Assembly: GCF_043641665.1 (NCBI RefSeq)
Contig: NC_092203.1
Location: forward strand, 10,893,873-10,957,872
Length of the DNA stretch: 64,000 nt
Source of the DNA: Enoplosus armatus
Taxonomy: Eukaryota; Chordata; Actinopteri; Centrarchiformes; Enoplosidae
Direction: 5' to 3'
Each line of letters opens with the position of its first letter. The first letter of the stretch is position 1. Shown here piece after piece: positions 11,191-24,332 of the stretch. The position numbers and the translations under genes were made by a program. Under the pieces are notes generated by a model, which was given only the letters and a program-made list of their open reading frames with translations, was not told the origin of the DNA and did no database searches.

Positions 11191-13313
11191 GCAGACTGTC
11201 CCCTGAAGGCTACCTGCTTGTTGTGTGTGATGCCTTTTACATCTGTACTTATTTTCTTTGACTCAGAGAGACACCTCAGGGAGGGCAAAACAGAAAAAAC
11301 GCAGCAACAGTTTCTGGGTTGTCGATATTTAAATAAATAATTTTATAATATATAATGTTGTACATAAAGTACAACACGAACAAGCTGCTTACATACATTA
11401 GTGTGTATTTATGTACTCAAGCTTAAAGAAACACAAACCCTGTCGTGTAGCTGTGGAACATGTGGGGGGTTGATCAAGTTATTCTGGGGCCGAGCATCAG
11501 TCGACTACTTTCTGTCATCAGCTGAAAATGAATAACTCTCCCGCAGTAAGGCTCCTCCTCCTCTTTTATTTCTTATCACAGATGTGATTTCTCTTGTTGA
11601 TCAGTTCTCTATCATTTGGTTCATCTCTTGTTGAGGAAATGTGGCTTTAACCTCACTTTAACATCTGGATTGTTCAGTGTTCAATACCTAAAGTATAAAC
11701 TTGGAATTAAACCTGAGATTTAGCTGCTTATTTTGGCCTCGAGGTGTCACAAGAGACACTTCAATTTTTCATTGGAAACACTATCAAACTGTAACCCTGC
11801 AGAGCAGCATGTACAGTTAGGAGGCCTGACCAACACTGCCACATTTGATGGGCGGTGGGAGGTAATTTCCCTCCATAAGTACAGCTTACGTGGGCCAAGT
11901 GAGGAAACTACCACTTTTATTTACTTACTTTGCAATTAAACACTTTGCATGAGGTGATGTGAGGAAAAAATGTTCAGAGCAATTGGAAAAAGTTGCTTTT
12001 GGTTTGATTTATAAAAGGAAGAAAAGTATTTATTTATGTCTGTGTAGGCTAACGTTAAAGCTATCTCAGCGCCTTGTCTTGCAAAGTTATGTAAACTCAA
12101 ATCAGGACTTTGGTTTCACCCCTGAGGTGAATTTGTTCTGTGTCACTTACTTTCCACCCTGAAACATCAGCAGCCACAAAAAAGTTTTTGTTATGACGTC
12201 CATTTTGTCATTATTTACGACCAAAAGCACTCGAATGCGTGACCCACTTCCAGCCTTCGATTACAGGAGGCTGCATCTGTCATGCTGTGGACGTTTTGTC
12301 TGTCTCCAGTTAAAACGAAAATGTATAAACCCCCTGTTGTATTCATTACAATATCATGACAACAGAAAACATGGATTTATCATTTTTGTTTCGTAAGGTG
12401 ATGATCAGTTCATTGGGTTTCTTTTTGAATGTGAACGTGGTGGATAAAAGCAGACAAACAGAGAGGAGAAAACACGACCGTCGAGAGGGATTTCATCATT
12501 GTGACGGCGAGCCCATGTAAAGAAAACACACAGAAGCAAAGCAATTCAGCCTCTAATCGAGTGTCGAAAACTAAAAATCTGACAAGACTAAGAGTCTGCA
12601 GCCTCGCTTTGAGCTAATGCTAATGCTAACATGAAAATGTTGGCCTGATAGTGAAGTTAGAAAGGTCACAAGAAGATTGATCCTCTGGGGGGCAGGAATA
12701 CTGATGGAAATGTTCACGGTAACCAACAGTTTGGTGAACTCCAGTTCCTTTTCAATGAAATGGCTCTAAATATGATCAGAGACGTCATCCAGTCCACACA
12801 GATCACTTCTGAAAATGAGAGTTTCTGAGGCGGAGTCGGGCTGTTTGCAGTTTATTTATTTTTCCCAGCATGCTCTGGGAGAGTCCCGATGGAAAGGGAC
12901 CCGCCCTCTGGATCACAGAGGTGCGCTGTGTAATTTAACATGTTAATGACACGCTCCACCAAACAGCTGTCATTAAAGTTATAAATCTGACGCCATGTTA
13001 CGCTAAATCTGCTTTTTGGAATGTCTTCCACTCTCCTTTACACTTCTTCACACCCTCTCCTCTTTAGGTCTTCACTTCAATCTTATTTCAAATACTTTTA
13101 AAAACTGCTTTTTGTGTGTGTGTTTGTTGCAGCTTGGTTTGTGCCTAAATATGTGCATTCTCTCTGGTTTCACACTGACCTGCAAATTTCACTGAATAAA
13201 AATTATGATTCTTCTTGAAACAACATTTTATAGGGCGATTCATCCTGTCTGTCACAATCCGATTTGTCTCAGCATCTGCGAAATCCCATCTGTGAATCCC
13301 TCTGTGTATATAA

Positions 13314-13318
<5 letters not shown>

Positions 13319-13344
<26 letters not shown>
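13319..13344. repeat. (TG)n microsatellite
   Basis: About 13 TG units preceded by a TATATAAATATA stretch. Confidence 0.95.
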
Positions 13345-13345
<1 letters not shown>

Positions 13346-13854
13346 TACCTTTGAAATAATTGGCTTTGACAGCAGCAAAGAGAGAATCAGAGCTTCGCTG
13401 CCACCTACACAGAAAACATATCTGAGCAGATTTCCACCTGCAGCTGCTGCCGTTTCTGAAGCACCAAATCAAAGCAGAATTTAGCTTTCATACTGCAACG
13501 CTGCACTCGTTCACGTTATGTCCAATTTGTTTAACAGCTGGGGGTCGTGTTTTGATGTCCTTGCATAAAAATGAAATGTCCATTTAGCTTTCTAATTTGG
13601 ATTTCCTCGATAGTTTTCCTTTCCTCCTCTTATCCGTCCTCTTCCTGTGCTGCAGTATCAATCAAACCTTATGTTATGTTATGGAGCATAATATGGCACT
13701 TTTAGTGTCCTCAGTTGTCTTAGTGTTTTTATTGTAAATAAGCGAAACTGTTGACCTGAGATTTGGACTAGATTCAGACTGGAACTGGACTTGACTGGAA
13801 AATCTGGAAGCCAAAATGGGACATCGTGGACATCTACTGCTCTGTAGCTAACAA

Positions 13855-13945
13855 AGATCGCGTGACATGATCAAAAGCTCCAGAACAGCTACTAAATGGA
13901 CCTTGTGGCTGCTCTGAGACAGCAACAGTTTGCCAATTTGTAAAA
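13855..13945 (+). repeat. Interspersed repeat D, copy 1
   Basis: AGAACAGCTACTAAATGGAC followed by CTTGTGG, preceded by a GATC-rich stretch and AAAGCT, and followed by TTTGCCAA. The same blocks in the same order occur at 55819-55915. Confidence 0.75.
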
Positions 13946-14301
13946 TTGTTCTTTTTTTTTCTCCATTTCTTTCCAACCATTTTCCATTCAAATGTATGTT
14001 TTAGGTCCGCACCAAGAAAAAAACAAAGGAAAAATATTTTCTTTGCATTTTTTATTCACTGAGGATAATATTAACAACAATCACTTGTTTTCTTTAAATC
14101 AGACCCCACAGTTTTTGAGATATAGGCCTCTACCAAACGGTTGAGAAATCCGTTTATAATAAACGTATCATATACTTTAATGTATACAACAAACATTGAG
14201 AAAAAGCCAAATAAAGTGCATTGTTTTTCAAGAAATGAACAGAATTTGCTTTTGTCATTAGTGGCAACAGCACCTGGTTTTTGACCTGTGGAGAAACTGC
14301 G

Positions 14302-15727
14302 CTAATGATTTTGGTCAGGGGTGCAACAGCACTTATTTTGTCTTTTGTTGTTGACCATTGTACGCATTCTATTTCTGGTGGTGCATTCCTGCTTTGCATT
14401 CAAACACAGGAATACATGACATTTCTGGCATTTCCATCTCGACACTCCCTTCGGACAGAGGTTGCATCGCCCCCGCTTGTCAGAGTGATGCGGCCAATGT
14501 CCAAAGTTGTCATATCGCACATCTGGTTGTGGTTGGGAGGGTCTTGGGGTATTGGATTTTTTCTGAGATGACATCTGTGGTGGAGAGGATGATAATGGTC
14601 GGCCAACTTTGGATGCTGGTTTGTTGACGGGGTTTCGTTCAGGAGGCTGCAGTCCCTCTTGTAGACGAGCCAGGCATTTGAGATGCACAGGTCAAGAATG
14701 TATCCAAACAGGGGAAGGTACCATCGCCTGGATTTGGCTGGGGTCTTATACATGTGTACCAGCATGTCAGAGAGATCAATGCCTCCCATATGCTGACTGT
14801 AGGCAGGGATGAGTGATGGGCACGGGACGGCGATCTTTGTGTTGGCCTCTGGTTTGACAGAGGAAAGAGGTGTGATCCCAGCGGCACTGCTAAGAAGGCT
14901 CACACATTTGTTGTCAAACCATTTCACTGCGAGCAGCCCTTCAGCAGACCTGTAGTCAAAAGCTCCACGTCCTTCCTTCATCAGCTCTTTGTCCGTCTTT
15001 GAGGTTGCTCCACCCATGCGGTTTGATCGGACAGTGCCAATGCACCTGATGCCCAGGTTCTCGTGCAGGTTTTGGACCAAGTCGAAACTGGTAAAGTAGT
15101 TGTCACAGAAGACAACTGAAAGTCGTGGCAGTGTTATAGTTTTGCAGAGCGCTGTCACCAGTTTGGCCCCTAGAAGCAGTGCCTCTTCCTGCTGAGTTAA
15201 GGCAACATTGAAGAACGTGGACGCCCCCTGATAGAGCAGAAAGTCATGAATGATGCCAGATGAACTGGCCCGGCAGAACAATTTAAAGCCCCACGTGTCT
15301 GGCTTGTTGGCAATATAGCGGCGAAGAGAACCAGCCCTCGTGCCTTTATACGCCACCATGACCTCATCCACACTGTGCTGGTAAGTGGATGGGATCAGAA
15401 GACACTGCTGACGAAGCATGTCAAAAAGGGGGCGGATTTTGTAGAACCGGTCTGGAGTGCCATCGCACTGCTGATTATCATTAAAGTGAATGAATCGGCG
15501 TAACAGCTTGAATCTCCTTGGCATAATATCAGCGACTCATGGTGCCAGTAGTCATCGGTGGCTGGGAAGCTGAAAACACCCATGAAGAGTAGCATTGCCA
15601 GGAATTTTTCAATCTCTTCAGGACTGGTACTGATTGGATCTCCCAGTTCCTGGGCAGAGTAGTATCTCTGCATCTGAGTCCTGAGGATTTTCTGGCACAA
15701 GGGCCAGAAAGGTGCGTGGTCTTGCAC
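14302..15727 (-). mobile_element. piggyBac-family (PGBD4-like) transposase relic, frameshifted
   Basis: Three minus-strand frames together form one transposase. 15727 to ~15530 encodes PEEIEKFLAMLLFMGVF and DDYWHHES. 15524 to ~14645 encodes the catalytic core: HSVDEVMVAYKG, VVFCDNYFTSFDLV, and GGIDLSDMLVHMYKTPAKSRRW up to NAWLVYKRDCSLL. ~14640-14302 encodes the C-terminal zinc-binding domain, RYDNFGHWPH and CNLCPKG...WKCQKC..FLCLNAKQEC. The aspartates expected of the DDD/D transposase (SVDE, FCDNY, GIDLSD) are all present. Frameshifts fall near 15525 (just after DYWHHES) and near 14640 (after KRDCSLLNE), and they do not compensate each other. The N-terminus is not recognisable, and I found no convincing terminal inverted repeats or flanking TTAA pair. 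PiggyBac transposases cut and paste DNA at TTAA; this copy cannot make a full protein without recoding. Confidence 0.85.
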
Positions 15728-15929
15728 CGTAAAATTTCAGGTTGAGTTAAGATTAATGCATTTTTCAATGAGATATAGTGACTTAAAGTGTGGTTTACCA
15801 AATAGTCGAGCAGGACCTTAAAGTTGGATGTGATCATTTTTAAATTTCTTCCTTTTCGGGCCCCATAGCTGTAAGCTTTGTAAGAAATGTTACTGTGTTG
15901 TGTCGACACTGTTAAAATGCAAGGTCAAC

Positions 15930-16095
15930 ATTCAGACACTGAACACATCTTGACTCGCGAGACTTATGACTTCCCCTAAAGGACTCGAGACTCAGCTCTT
16001 GCATTAAAAGACTTAAAAACCGCTCTGAAAATAAGTGACGTAGTTCAGCTTTAAAGCCTTAATTCGACTCTACGTGACTTGCTGACGACTCTCTC
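15930..16095. repeat. Degenerate GACTCGAGACT-type repeat
   Basis: Recurring GACTT/GACTC words (GACTCGCGAGACTTATGACTT, GGACTCGAGACTCAGCTC, AAAGACTTAAAAAC, GTGACTTGCTGACGACT). This resembles a common dispersed teleost repeat of GACTTGAGACTT units and abuts the transposase relic. Confidence 0.4.
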
Positions 16096-19000
16096 TCCTT
16101 CCCAGACTCCCGGCCTGTAATTAAAATGATAATGAGCCGCGTTTCAAACGAAAGCCTCGGCCGTGACGTCGACGGTGACTCTCAGTTCACCCCGAAACAC
16201 AGCCGGATTAGCCTCCGCCTGAACCGGCTCGCAGCGCTGCAAACCCCACATACACACTCCACACAACGAGGGATGATTCAACACCAACTGGAACAGCAGC
16301 ACATAGATGGAATTTGCATTTTATTAGGAAATGGGAACATGTGCACACAACATCGGCTAATTTCTACCTTCTTAGTTCTAATGTTGGGATTTTAGGATGT
16401 TGTGTTCAGACAGACCGAAGCAGGTCACTCGGTTTTAAGTCTTAAAGCCTCTGTTGAGTCAACACAAGCCGCCTTCACCAACATGAAACAGTAAACAGAT
16501 TCTGTCTGCAGCACGTTGGACACAAGCACATAGACTGAACATGTGCTGCATTAATTAAAACATAATCATTCAAAGGCAAAGACTGACTGATATGTATTCA
16601 CTACAGAAATATAGGGAGTAGCCTCAAAGCCCATTTGGTTTAGCTCTGATTAATTAAGTCTCATATTATTAATATTCTTCATATGATGAGTTGAATTGTG
16701 GTGACTCTAACAGAAGAATCATTTAAACTAACTTCTCATCAGAAGAAAAGTTTGTTCCACCAACAAAACTCTGACAACCTGCTTTGAAACATTCACTGGA
16801 TGGATTTTAAAGCACGCCAACGTCGCGTTCAAGGCCTCTGCATGCACAGAGGAAACGTGACAGTCCTCCATGACAATCGAATATACTTTATTGTAGCTGA
16901 GATAAACTGGTTCATACCAGCCAAGCAGCACATTTGGGAACAGAAACTGGACTATGGAGCAGAAAGGGTATAAACAAGTATTTAATTGGGCATTAATTCA
17001 GGTTTTCTCTCCACAAAATTATCAGAATATTGAATATCAAAAGGGGCTGCTTGGCCTGCAGATCAATAATACCGATAACTCAAGTTTAAAGCTTTCAAAA
17101 CTCATAACTCTTATTTAGAAATAAAGTCCTCACTACAGTATATCGGGCCAAAAACATACCTTTAAAGACCTGATAGGGACCAGTCCAAATAAAACAAAAC
17201 ATTTTTTTTTACCACCATTCCAGCCAGGAAACCACTGGTTTCCATTAATTTCCATACAGTGTAAAAATCAATTAGACTCTTAAACTTAAAAATGTGATGA
17301 TTCTCAGGCAAGTTCTGGAGTTTAAAGGAGCGTTGTTTTTCTGTGATTTTTAGGTGGACATGTGTATCCTCACACTGAATCTAAAATATGTGAATCATGC
17401 CCGGTTAAATAAGTCTCAATCACTGTTATTAAAAATGTAAATATATATATCTTCTAGAGACAGAGAAGCTGTGTCAGTTGCAGCAGGTTGATCATTTTTA
17501 ATAGTAACTCACAACAAGAAACACTGTATAACTGGCACTTAGCCGAAAGCTGCTGGGGATTTCCCACCTTGATTAAAGCTTTAGAAACCAGACAACACAA
17601 GAGTTCAGTTACAAAGAGTTTAATCCCAAAAATACTTTTCTTTTTTCCCACATTTTGGCATGTAATATTGTTTGGTCTTGCTGTATCTTGGCTGTAACAC
17701 TATACTGTATATTTTACATTGTCTGAAGTAGTGGCTGTCATGCAATGTTGAACACAGCTCGACTGATTACTGCAGGAAAAAAAAATAAAAAGGGATGCCA
17801 CGTTCACGTCGGATATACGCGAAAAAACAAACATTTATGTCTGCCCCCTGGTGGTGATTACAAGTGGGACTTTTTGCTGCATTCCAAGATATTAAATGAT
17901 GATAAAAATGGAGGAACATGCTGCAGTTTATCATTTCAAACCCATTAAGTTTGATTATTTTGTCGACGTCGAGCTGCAGCAACTAAATTTCATCCCGTTT
18001 CTTCTTCTACTGTTTTGACGTGAACGCGGCATTAGACAACAGTCCATGTTAGACATTCAACATTTCAGTGACTTTTTATGAACTATTCTGCAAGCTGTCA
18101 ATCATGTGGGTGGTACATTGTCAAGGTTGTGGACTGAATCGGTACTTAGGGGTACCGATCTGATTAAAGAAACCTCCTTCACGCAGCACGTTTTGGTTTA
18201 TCATTCAACCGGAGGAAACGTTTAAGATTAAATATCATTCAATACGAGGAAAAGTCATTTTTAGGAGCAGCTTAACAGGTTCCAGCCCGTCGGTTTGTTT
18301 CACTACATCATCGTTACAGGAAGACACTTAGCACCTCGTCTTTCTGCCAGCAGGTCAATGCACTCATAACACTTCCTCTGAGGAACAGCTGATACCAAAA
18401 CTATTTATCTATGAGAAAGATGAGTCAGGATGCTGATCTGATTTTGTCCGAGTCTTGCGCCCAAAGTCACCCATCTGGTAACAGCATGGCACTGTCGTTC
18501 AAACAAATCATTATCTTGAACACTGCTAATGAAAGAGATGTGTTCGAAAAAGAAAAGCAGTTTTTCCAATGGGAGTCTGGTGCACAAATAATACACACAG
18601 CCATTGCTACATTGATATTCCTGAACCTAAAAGAGAAAAGCCAGCCACTGGAAAATTGTTAATGCGCTCTATCCAAGTATTTGGCAGCAAATCACTGCAG
18701 CTGGAGATTTGTAAGCTCTAACTGGCTGTAGCAAATACAGCTTACGCAGCTGTAAACTAACTGGTGGCGTCCACTGGCAACTTCTTCAGCAACTGGTCCT
18801 TTTCTTGGAAGAAAGGTGGTAACGCTGCACCCAGGCTGATACCAGACAGCTACGTCTACATGTAAAGTTGAGAAAGCTTGTCACAAAATCAGCTCAAGAC
18901 CTCTAATATGAGGTTCAATCAAAAGGTGGTTTCTCTGGGCGAGACACACCACTCAGAATATGTCTGTGCAAAATGAGCATGGGGGTCAATGGGGGAGTTT

Positions 19001-19849
19001 CATAATCTTAAACCACTGCAATTTCTTTCTAAAATAGCTTGTTTCCATAAAGACAGTATCGATGCCACACATAATTGTGTCAGCATATTATTATTAGTGT
19101 TTTCCTGTGACCCCCTTTCAGCCCCCATAAATAATCTGCTTTGTTGAGCCACGACGCTACAAAACTGCAAAAATATTCCTTTAACGTTGAGACTCCAGTG
19201 ACCCGATTAGTTAACTGAACTGGACTATTTAGACCGAGAACACCGTTGTGGTCTCAGCATCATCTCAGCTGTACACCTTCACCTCAGAGCGGCTGCAAAA
19301 GAACAAAACAATGGAGGGTGGAGGAGGTGGAGAGTTGTGTCTTCTCGGGGGAATCGTCTTTGGTGTGACACCGTCTCACAGCTCGAAAGCAGCAGTCCGT
19401 GCATCAGTGCATCCCTCATCGCGTTTACAACAGTCTCACAACACGGCCAGTAGATCCACACACTTCAGGAAGTGTTGACATCCCTGATGAAACAGTCCTG
19501 TTAATACTCCTACGTCAGGGACTTTAATCTGCCTGTAAAAAGGGTTCAAAGAGTTGATCAAGGCGAGCCATCAATATTTATCCCATAAATGTTTGTTTTG
19601 TTTCTATTATAAGATTATCTGGTTGTTCTCTGCACATAAAACCTGTTGGTAAATGGAGTTTAGGCAGGTTTACCTTCATTCAGTCCCTCTGTAACATTCA
19701 TATGCAATCATTTAGATCCTAATGACTTCAGAGTGACAAAGGTAGCATCACTATAAATATACTGACGGAGACTTAATGGAGAATAATGACATTTTCTATC
19801 ACTGTAAAATCCCTCTTGAATTCATAATATTTCTAAGGAGTCTCTGCCA
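16096..19849. other. Intergenic region and probable arl4c 3' UTR
   Basis: No exon is recognised. The part next to 19849 should contain the arl4c 3' UTR, since that gene is on the minus strand, but I saw no canonical AATAAA with supporting context and cannot place its end. The stretch at 16100-16260 is more GC-rich than its surroundings and contains a TAATTAAAATGATAATGAG core; it could be a regulatory element but this is not established. Confidence 0.45.
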
Positions 19850-20434
19850 TCACTGCCTCTTCTTCTTCTGCTTCAGTGACTTCCTCCTCTTCACTATCAT
19901 CTCATACAGCTTGTCCATGCCCTCATCCAGCCCCTCTCCTATGATGGCGCAGGCCGGCTGGACGTGGTAAGGGGTGGAGGGGCTCAGCTCAGCTAGGGCC
20001 AGCTGCCGCTCTATCTCCCCGACATCCAGCGCCCGGGGCAGGTCCTGCTTGTTGGCGATGACCAGCAGCGGCGTCCCCTGGTTCTCCGAGAAGCGGGTGA
20101 TCTTGTGCAGCTCGGTCCGGGCCTCCTCCAGCCTCTCTGCGTCCACGGAGTCCACCACGTACACGATGCCGTCCGTGCAGCGGCTGTAGGGCTTCCACAG
20201 GGGCCGCAGCTTCTCCTGGCCCCCGACGTCCCAGAAGTGGCAGCTGATGCCCCTGGAGGCTCCCGCGCCGCCCAGCCGGATCTTCTCCGTGTTGAAGCCG
20301 ATGGTGGGCACCGTGTTGACGAACTCGTTAAATTTGAGCCGGTACAGGACGGTGGTTTTGCCCGCAGAGTCCAAGCCGAGCATGACTATGTGCAAGGACT
20401 GGAAGGCACCCAAATTGGAGAAACTATTCCCCAT
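19850..20434 (-). CDS. arl4c: ADP-ribosylation factor-like GTPase ARL4C
   Basis: A single-exon frame of 194 residues from ATG 20434-20432; human ARL4C has 192. MGNSFSNLG gives the N-myristoylation glycine at residue 2. GTP-binding motifs follow in order: P-loop GLDSAGKTT (20-28), switch [25 protein letters not shown], and CAIIGEG. The C-terminus, [13 protein letters not shown], is the polybasic tail that binds the plasma membrane in ARL4 proteins. ARL4 GTPases recruit cytohesin ARF exchange factors and influence cytoskeleton and migration. The open frame continues 18 codons upstream, but only from a GTG, so MGN is the first ATG and keeps the myristoylation site. The main difference from the human protein is the loop [10 protein letters not shown] after switch I. 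The region is strikingly GC-rich compared with its neighbourhood. ARL4C is recognised over ARL4A/D from the N-terminus and overall match; teleost a/b copy not resolved. Confidence 0.95.
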   Translation of the reverse strand: MGNSFSNLGAFQSLHIVMLGLDSAGKTTVLYRLKFNEFVNTVPTIGFNTEKIRLGGAGASRGISCHFWDVGGQEKLRPLWKPYSRCTDGIVYVVDSVDAERLEEARTELHKITRFSENQGTPLLVIANKQDLPRALDVGEIERQLALAELSPSTPYHVQPACAIIGEGLDEGMDKLYEMIVKRRKSLKQKKKRQ

Positions 20435-20800
20435 CTTGCAGCCCGGGAGGGAGGAACAGTATGCAGTCCCAGCAGCGAGCGATATCACCGCAGGAGATGC
20501 CTAAATGTCCCCGGAGTGATCCATAGCGGGTTATTCCCCCGGTGAGAGTCAAATCATGCGGTCAGAAACGCCTGATCCGCGCCGCTCCTGCTCAGCAGAT
20601 GTGGAGGGCGCAGCCCCTCGTTGCGCGGCGGCACTCCGGCAGCCAGACAAGCCGCAGCATCCCTGGACTCACTCCAGCAGCACCAGGCGTCCAGAAACAG
20701 TCAAATCATCGCACCCAGAGCGGCGCGTTCACCGTGCGCACCGCTTTCCAAATGCGCAAATTACGCGTGGCCGAATGTCACATCGTGTCTCTGCGTCTGT
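20435..20800 (-). promoter_or_regulatory. GC/CpG-rich 5' flank of arl4c
   Basis: The sequence immediately upstream of the arl4c start is rich in CpG (GCCGCTCCTGC, GCGCAGCCCC, TTGCGCGGCGG, GAGCGGCGCG) and continues the high GC of the coding exon. This is the expected appearance of a CpG-island promoter and 5' UTR. No TATA box was seen, and the start site cannot be set. Confidence 0.5.
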
Positions 20801-20836
20801 GCGCGTGTCTCCAAGTGCGTAGCAGCTGCCTTCATG

Positions 20837-20841
<5 letters not shown>

Positions 20842-20891
<50 letters not shown>
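20842..20891. repeat. (CA)n microsatellite upstream of arl4c
   Basis: About 24 uninterrupted CA units some 400 bases upstream of the arl4c start codon. Confidence 0.97.
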
Positions 20892-22350
20892 GTGATGCTG
20901 TGTGACGCGTGGATCAGCCTCTAAATGTTGCGTCAAGCTGGGGGGGAGAAATACAAAATAAGACCTCCGATTAAGCAATGGCGCCTTCAAAATAAAAGCC
21001 TCTTCTATCAAAGAACTGTAAAAGAGCAGAGAGGCTGAGGAGCGTCTTATTTTGACTTTGTGTTCCCTGCTTCGTGTTTCCTCTGCGCACTGAGCAGCCT
21101 GAGCTGCCGCAACTCTGACACCTGGTGGTGCAACACCGCCTGGCTGCTGATGTATGTTGACATGATGTGGGCTTTATTGTTGCATCAGGACCCACTGAGG
21201 ACCCCCTGTGCTTCCTAGTCAGCTACGCGGTTCTGTTCTCATGTTCTTTAAGCTTTGCCAGATCAACACATCTTCATTTTGTCGGGGATTTTATTTTTCT
21301 GCACATTTCATTTAAAACCTTTTTGGGGAAAACACTGAAAGACCTTAATGTCTTGTCCTGTGTGCTGCTGCACACTGAGAGTTATTAGTATTATTAATTA
21401 TATAAAAAACACTGGCATGCTTAAAACAGTGTCATGGTCCTCTAACGTGGTACATGTGGTCCTGAAACATTGCTGCCACTAGATGGCAGCAAAATATCTC
21501 ATAACACGATGAGATTCTCTGTTATCACAGGAGGAGCAGTGGAGCTGAAGTAGTTCAGAGTTTCAGAACATTTGAAGTGAGCTGACGAGATTTGGGGATT
21601 TGGGGATGCAATAACAACATCCAGAGGAGAAGAGGATGTCTTCTTCTCTATCGAACAGCCCTCTAAAGCTATATCAATAACATTTACTTGACTTGAAGAT
21701 ACACAAGGGAAACAGAAATCGACGGTTTATTTTGTCACTTTTCCAGCATTAACTTGTATATTTGTGACACATCACAGAGCTAATTAACGGCAGCTGGCAG
21801 CTTGTTTGACACAAAATGGCCTCTAATGCAAAACTGAATCGATGTAAGTAAACACGCCTGTATCCAAACATTGAAAATGTATTGTACTGTCCCTGCAAAC
21901 ATTTAAAGGCTGTGGAAACATGAAATTAAGGTTTGGCTGCAGTGATTTAATGATGGATAACGTCGCCCGCTCTTATATTTACCTGTTTCTGGTTCGAAGG
22001 AAGGCGTCCTTGTTTGTTGACCTCAACAAACTGCCAGCAAACTAACGGGGCCTAATTAGAATAAGTGAAAACGCCTGTGTGGTCACGCCGGGCCTTTAAG
22101 AAGCGTCAGCAGTAAAGAGACGAGGAAAAGGGGAAACTAGTCGCTAACCACACACAAATACACAAAGGCAACAACACAACCTGAGTCATCAAGACCTCAC
22201 TAATTGTTCTCTTTGACCTCCTCCTCAATTGATTTCCCTGCTAATGAGTGTGTGAGATCAATACAACAAATTATAAGCAGGTCATGGACATGCACACACA
22301 CGCACAACCTGACTTTATAAGACCACAACTCACTCTAATTCCTCTCCTCC

Positions 22351-22372
22351 CTCTCTCTCTCTCTCTCTCTCT
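22351..22372. repeat. (CT)n microsatellite
   Basis: Eleven CT units. Confidence 0.95.
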
Positions 22373-24311
22373 AACAAGGCTGAGTCACCTGAATGTCTCT
22401 CGCCCACCGCCCACACAGTCCCCTCATCCATAAAACAAGAGCCTCCTTCACCGATTTACCTCTAATTTATTCCTTCATCTCCTCGCTGTTCCTCAGGTAA
22501 CAGACGACCAGATGTTGAGAAAGGTTTAACCTTCTACGCTGTCTTATTTTACTTGAAGCAAAAATGGGGGGAAACTGCCATGAAGTCTGGTGTATAACAG
22601 AGCAGAGGTGTTAAATAAAGTAGCCAGTGTCCATAGAGATTAAACTTCAGTCTAAATTTGCTTTAGTTTTAGTTTGAGCTTCCGGTTTTATTTCCCTGTT
22701 TATTATTTCATTTAATTTCCCTTCTTTAATGTAGTCTTTCCTCTTCACTTTGATATTAAAATGTTCTCTGCCTCATGGAAAGGGCTTCCTCAAAAAGACG
22801 CTACACAAAAAAACTTGCCTTGCTCTTGTTAAAACCGTTAAATTAATTCCGTGATTTGCAGAAATGTTGACACTGAATGCGTAACAAGATGTGAGTGTTT
22901 TTGGTTTTGAATGCAGACTTTTTTTTTTATCGTCCTTTTTCAGAGCATTCACTCTTCTTCTGTCACTTTTAACAGATCAAGAGATGCTTCACTGCACTCA
23001 CTCCAAATGCTAAGCTAATAAAGGAGACTGAAGAAAATCACATGGAGGAGGAATAATGGCTCTGCACACTCACAGGAAGTCCTGGAGAGGCGTTTAAGCC
23101 AAATCTATATGCCTTCATTGGGGAAAATAATGAGACCAAATAGAAGAAGTACGTCCTGGGAAATGCAGTCCAACACATTTGTATTTTTCTTGATCCAAAT
23201 ACAAAGGAAGTATAATAAATAAAGAGACTTCTTGTCACAAAATGAACAGAAACGACCTGCAGATAACGTCTCAATGATCCAGTGATGACAGCAGGAAGTG
23301 GACGTCACCTGTTGATGAGGAGGACATGGTTCAGTTCAGAAAGCCTCCATGACGCTGTGCTTCAGTCTGAAAGAGAGGCAGCTTGATACGATTTTACAGT
23401 TGTGAGGGTTTCAGCCCACAAGGGATACAAGCAATCATCCAGCTGAACTTGTGATAATCACCATGACTGGGGGTTTCATGAGGCGTCCACGTGGCAACAG
23501 CAAAAACATCGCTGTGGCTCCAAAGTGGAGTGAAAGGAGTTTTATTTTGATGGTTTTTCAAGGGCTCTTTACATTCTCCAGAGCCACGAGGTGAAACCAG
23601 CCTGGCCCGCTTCCACGCACGCATCCTCCAAAAACTCCAGATGAAACAGAGCGGCGGCTCGTCGCAAAGCTTTTTATCTCGCCACCTGTTTTGCATTTTC
23701 AAAAGCATCTCGAAGCTGGCCAATTTGTCCCGAATCGACGACGGAAAGAGCGGCGTGTTTTCATCTCTGATACTCGGACAGAAACTGAAACAGAGACTTT
23801 TAGATGAGCAGAATAACACCTGCGGTCCTCTGATTGTAGCCCAGATTTGTTGATACGGGTGTTTACAGTTTCTGAACAAGGTGCTTCTTCTGTTTTCACG
23901 CTGAAAATATCAAACTTCAGTAGTCGTGTGAGTCGATAAGAACACTCTGCTCTGCTTCTGCATCCCTTAAGAAAACACCAGGTTGACAGCTTTGAGACTT
24001 CGGAGATGAACCTGTGAATATTTCTTCCTGTGCAAAGGGAATCTGTAAACATGCACACGGTGTGAGGTGATTTATGCACCCTTTTTAAACAGCAGCTTGT
24101 TGAAAACCTCAGCAAAGGGAGAGTTTTATCACCTTGTTTGCTTTAATAGTGCTAAAAAAAAAAAAACCCCGAGCTTTGAGTCTGAGCTCGGAGTCGTATC
24201 CAGGAGACGAGCAGGAATGCTGAGGGTTAGTCATCGAGAGGCAAAGGACGAGTCTGTCAAGGTGGCCTGTCCTCTGAGGGAGAATAATTATCTGCTTTAA
24301 TTAAAGCACAT

Positions 24312-24332
24312 TGTGTGTGTGTGTGTGTGTGT
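24312..24332. repeat. (TG)n microsatellite
   Basis: Ten TG units, followed by a looser TG-rich stretch to about 24500. Confidence 0.95.

Larger units (their letters stand above)
9205..14150. other. Intergenic region without a recognised gene
   Basis: No supportable exon was seen on either strand. The region holds AT-rich simple repeats (10019-10072), a repeat B fragment (10160-10275), an (AAAT)n run (10753-10776), the hairpin tandem array (10806-11190), a (TG)n run (13319-13344) and one copy of repeat D (13855-13945). The small open frames here lack recognisable domains, splice sites or codon bias. Confidence 0.6.

Noticed and set aside
20435..20488. Extended N-terminus for ARL4C
   Set aside because: The upstream in-frame extension starts only with GTG and would bury the glycine needed for myristoylation.
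23394..24115. Two overlapping minus-strand frames of 138-161 codons
   Set aside because: No domain, no start context, no phase-consistent splice sites; probably chance.
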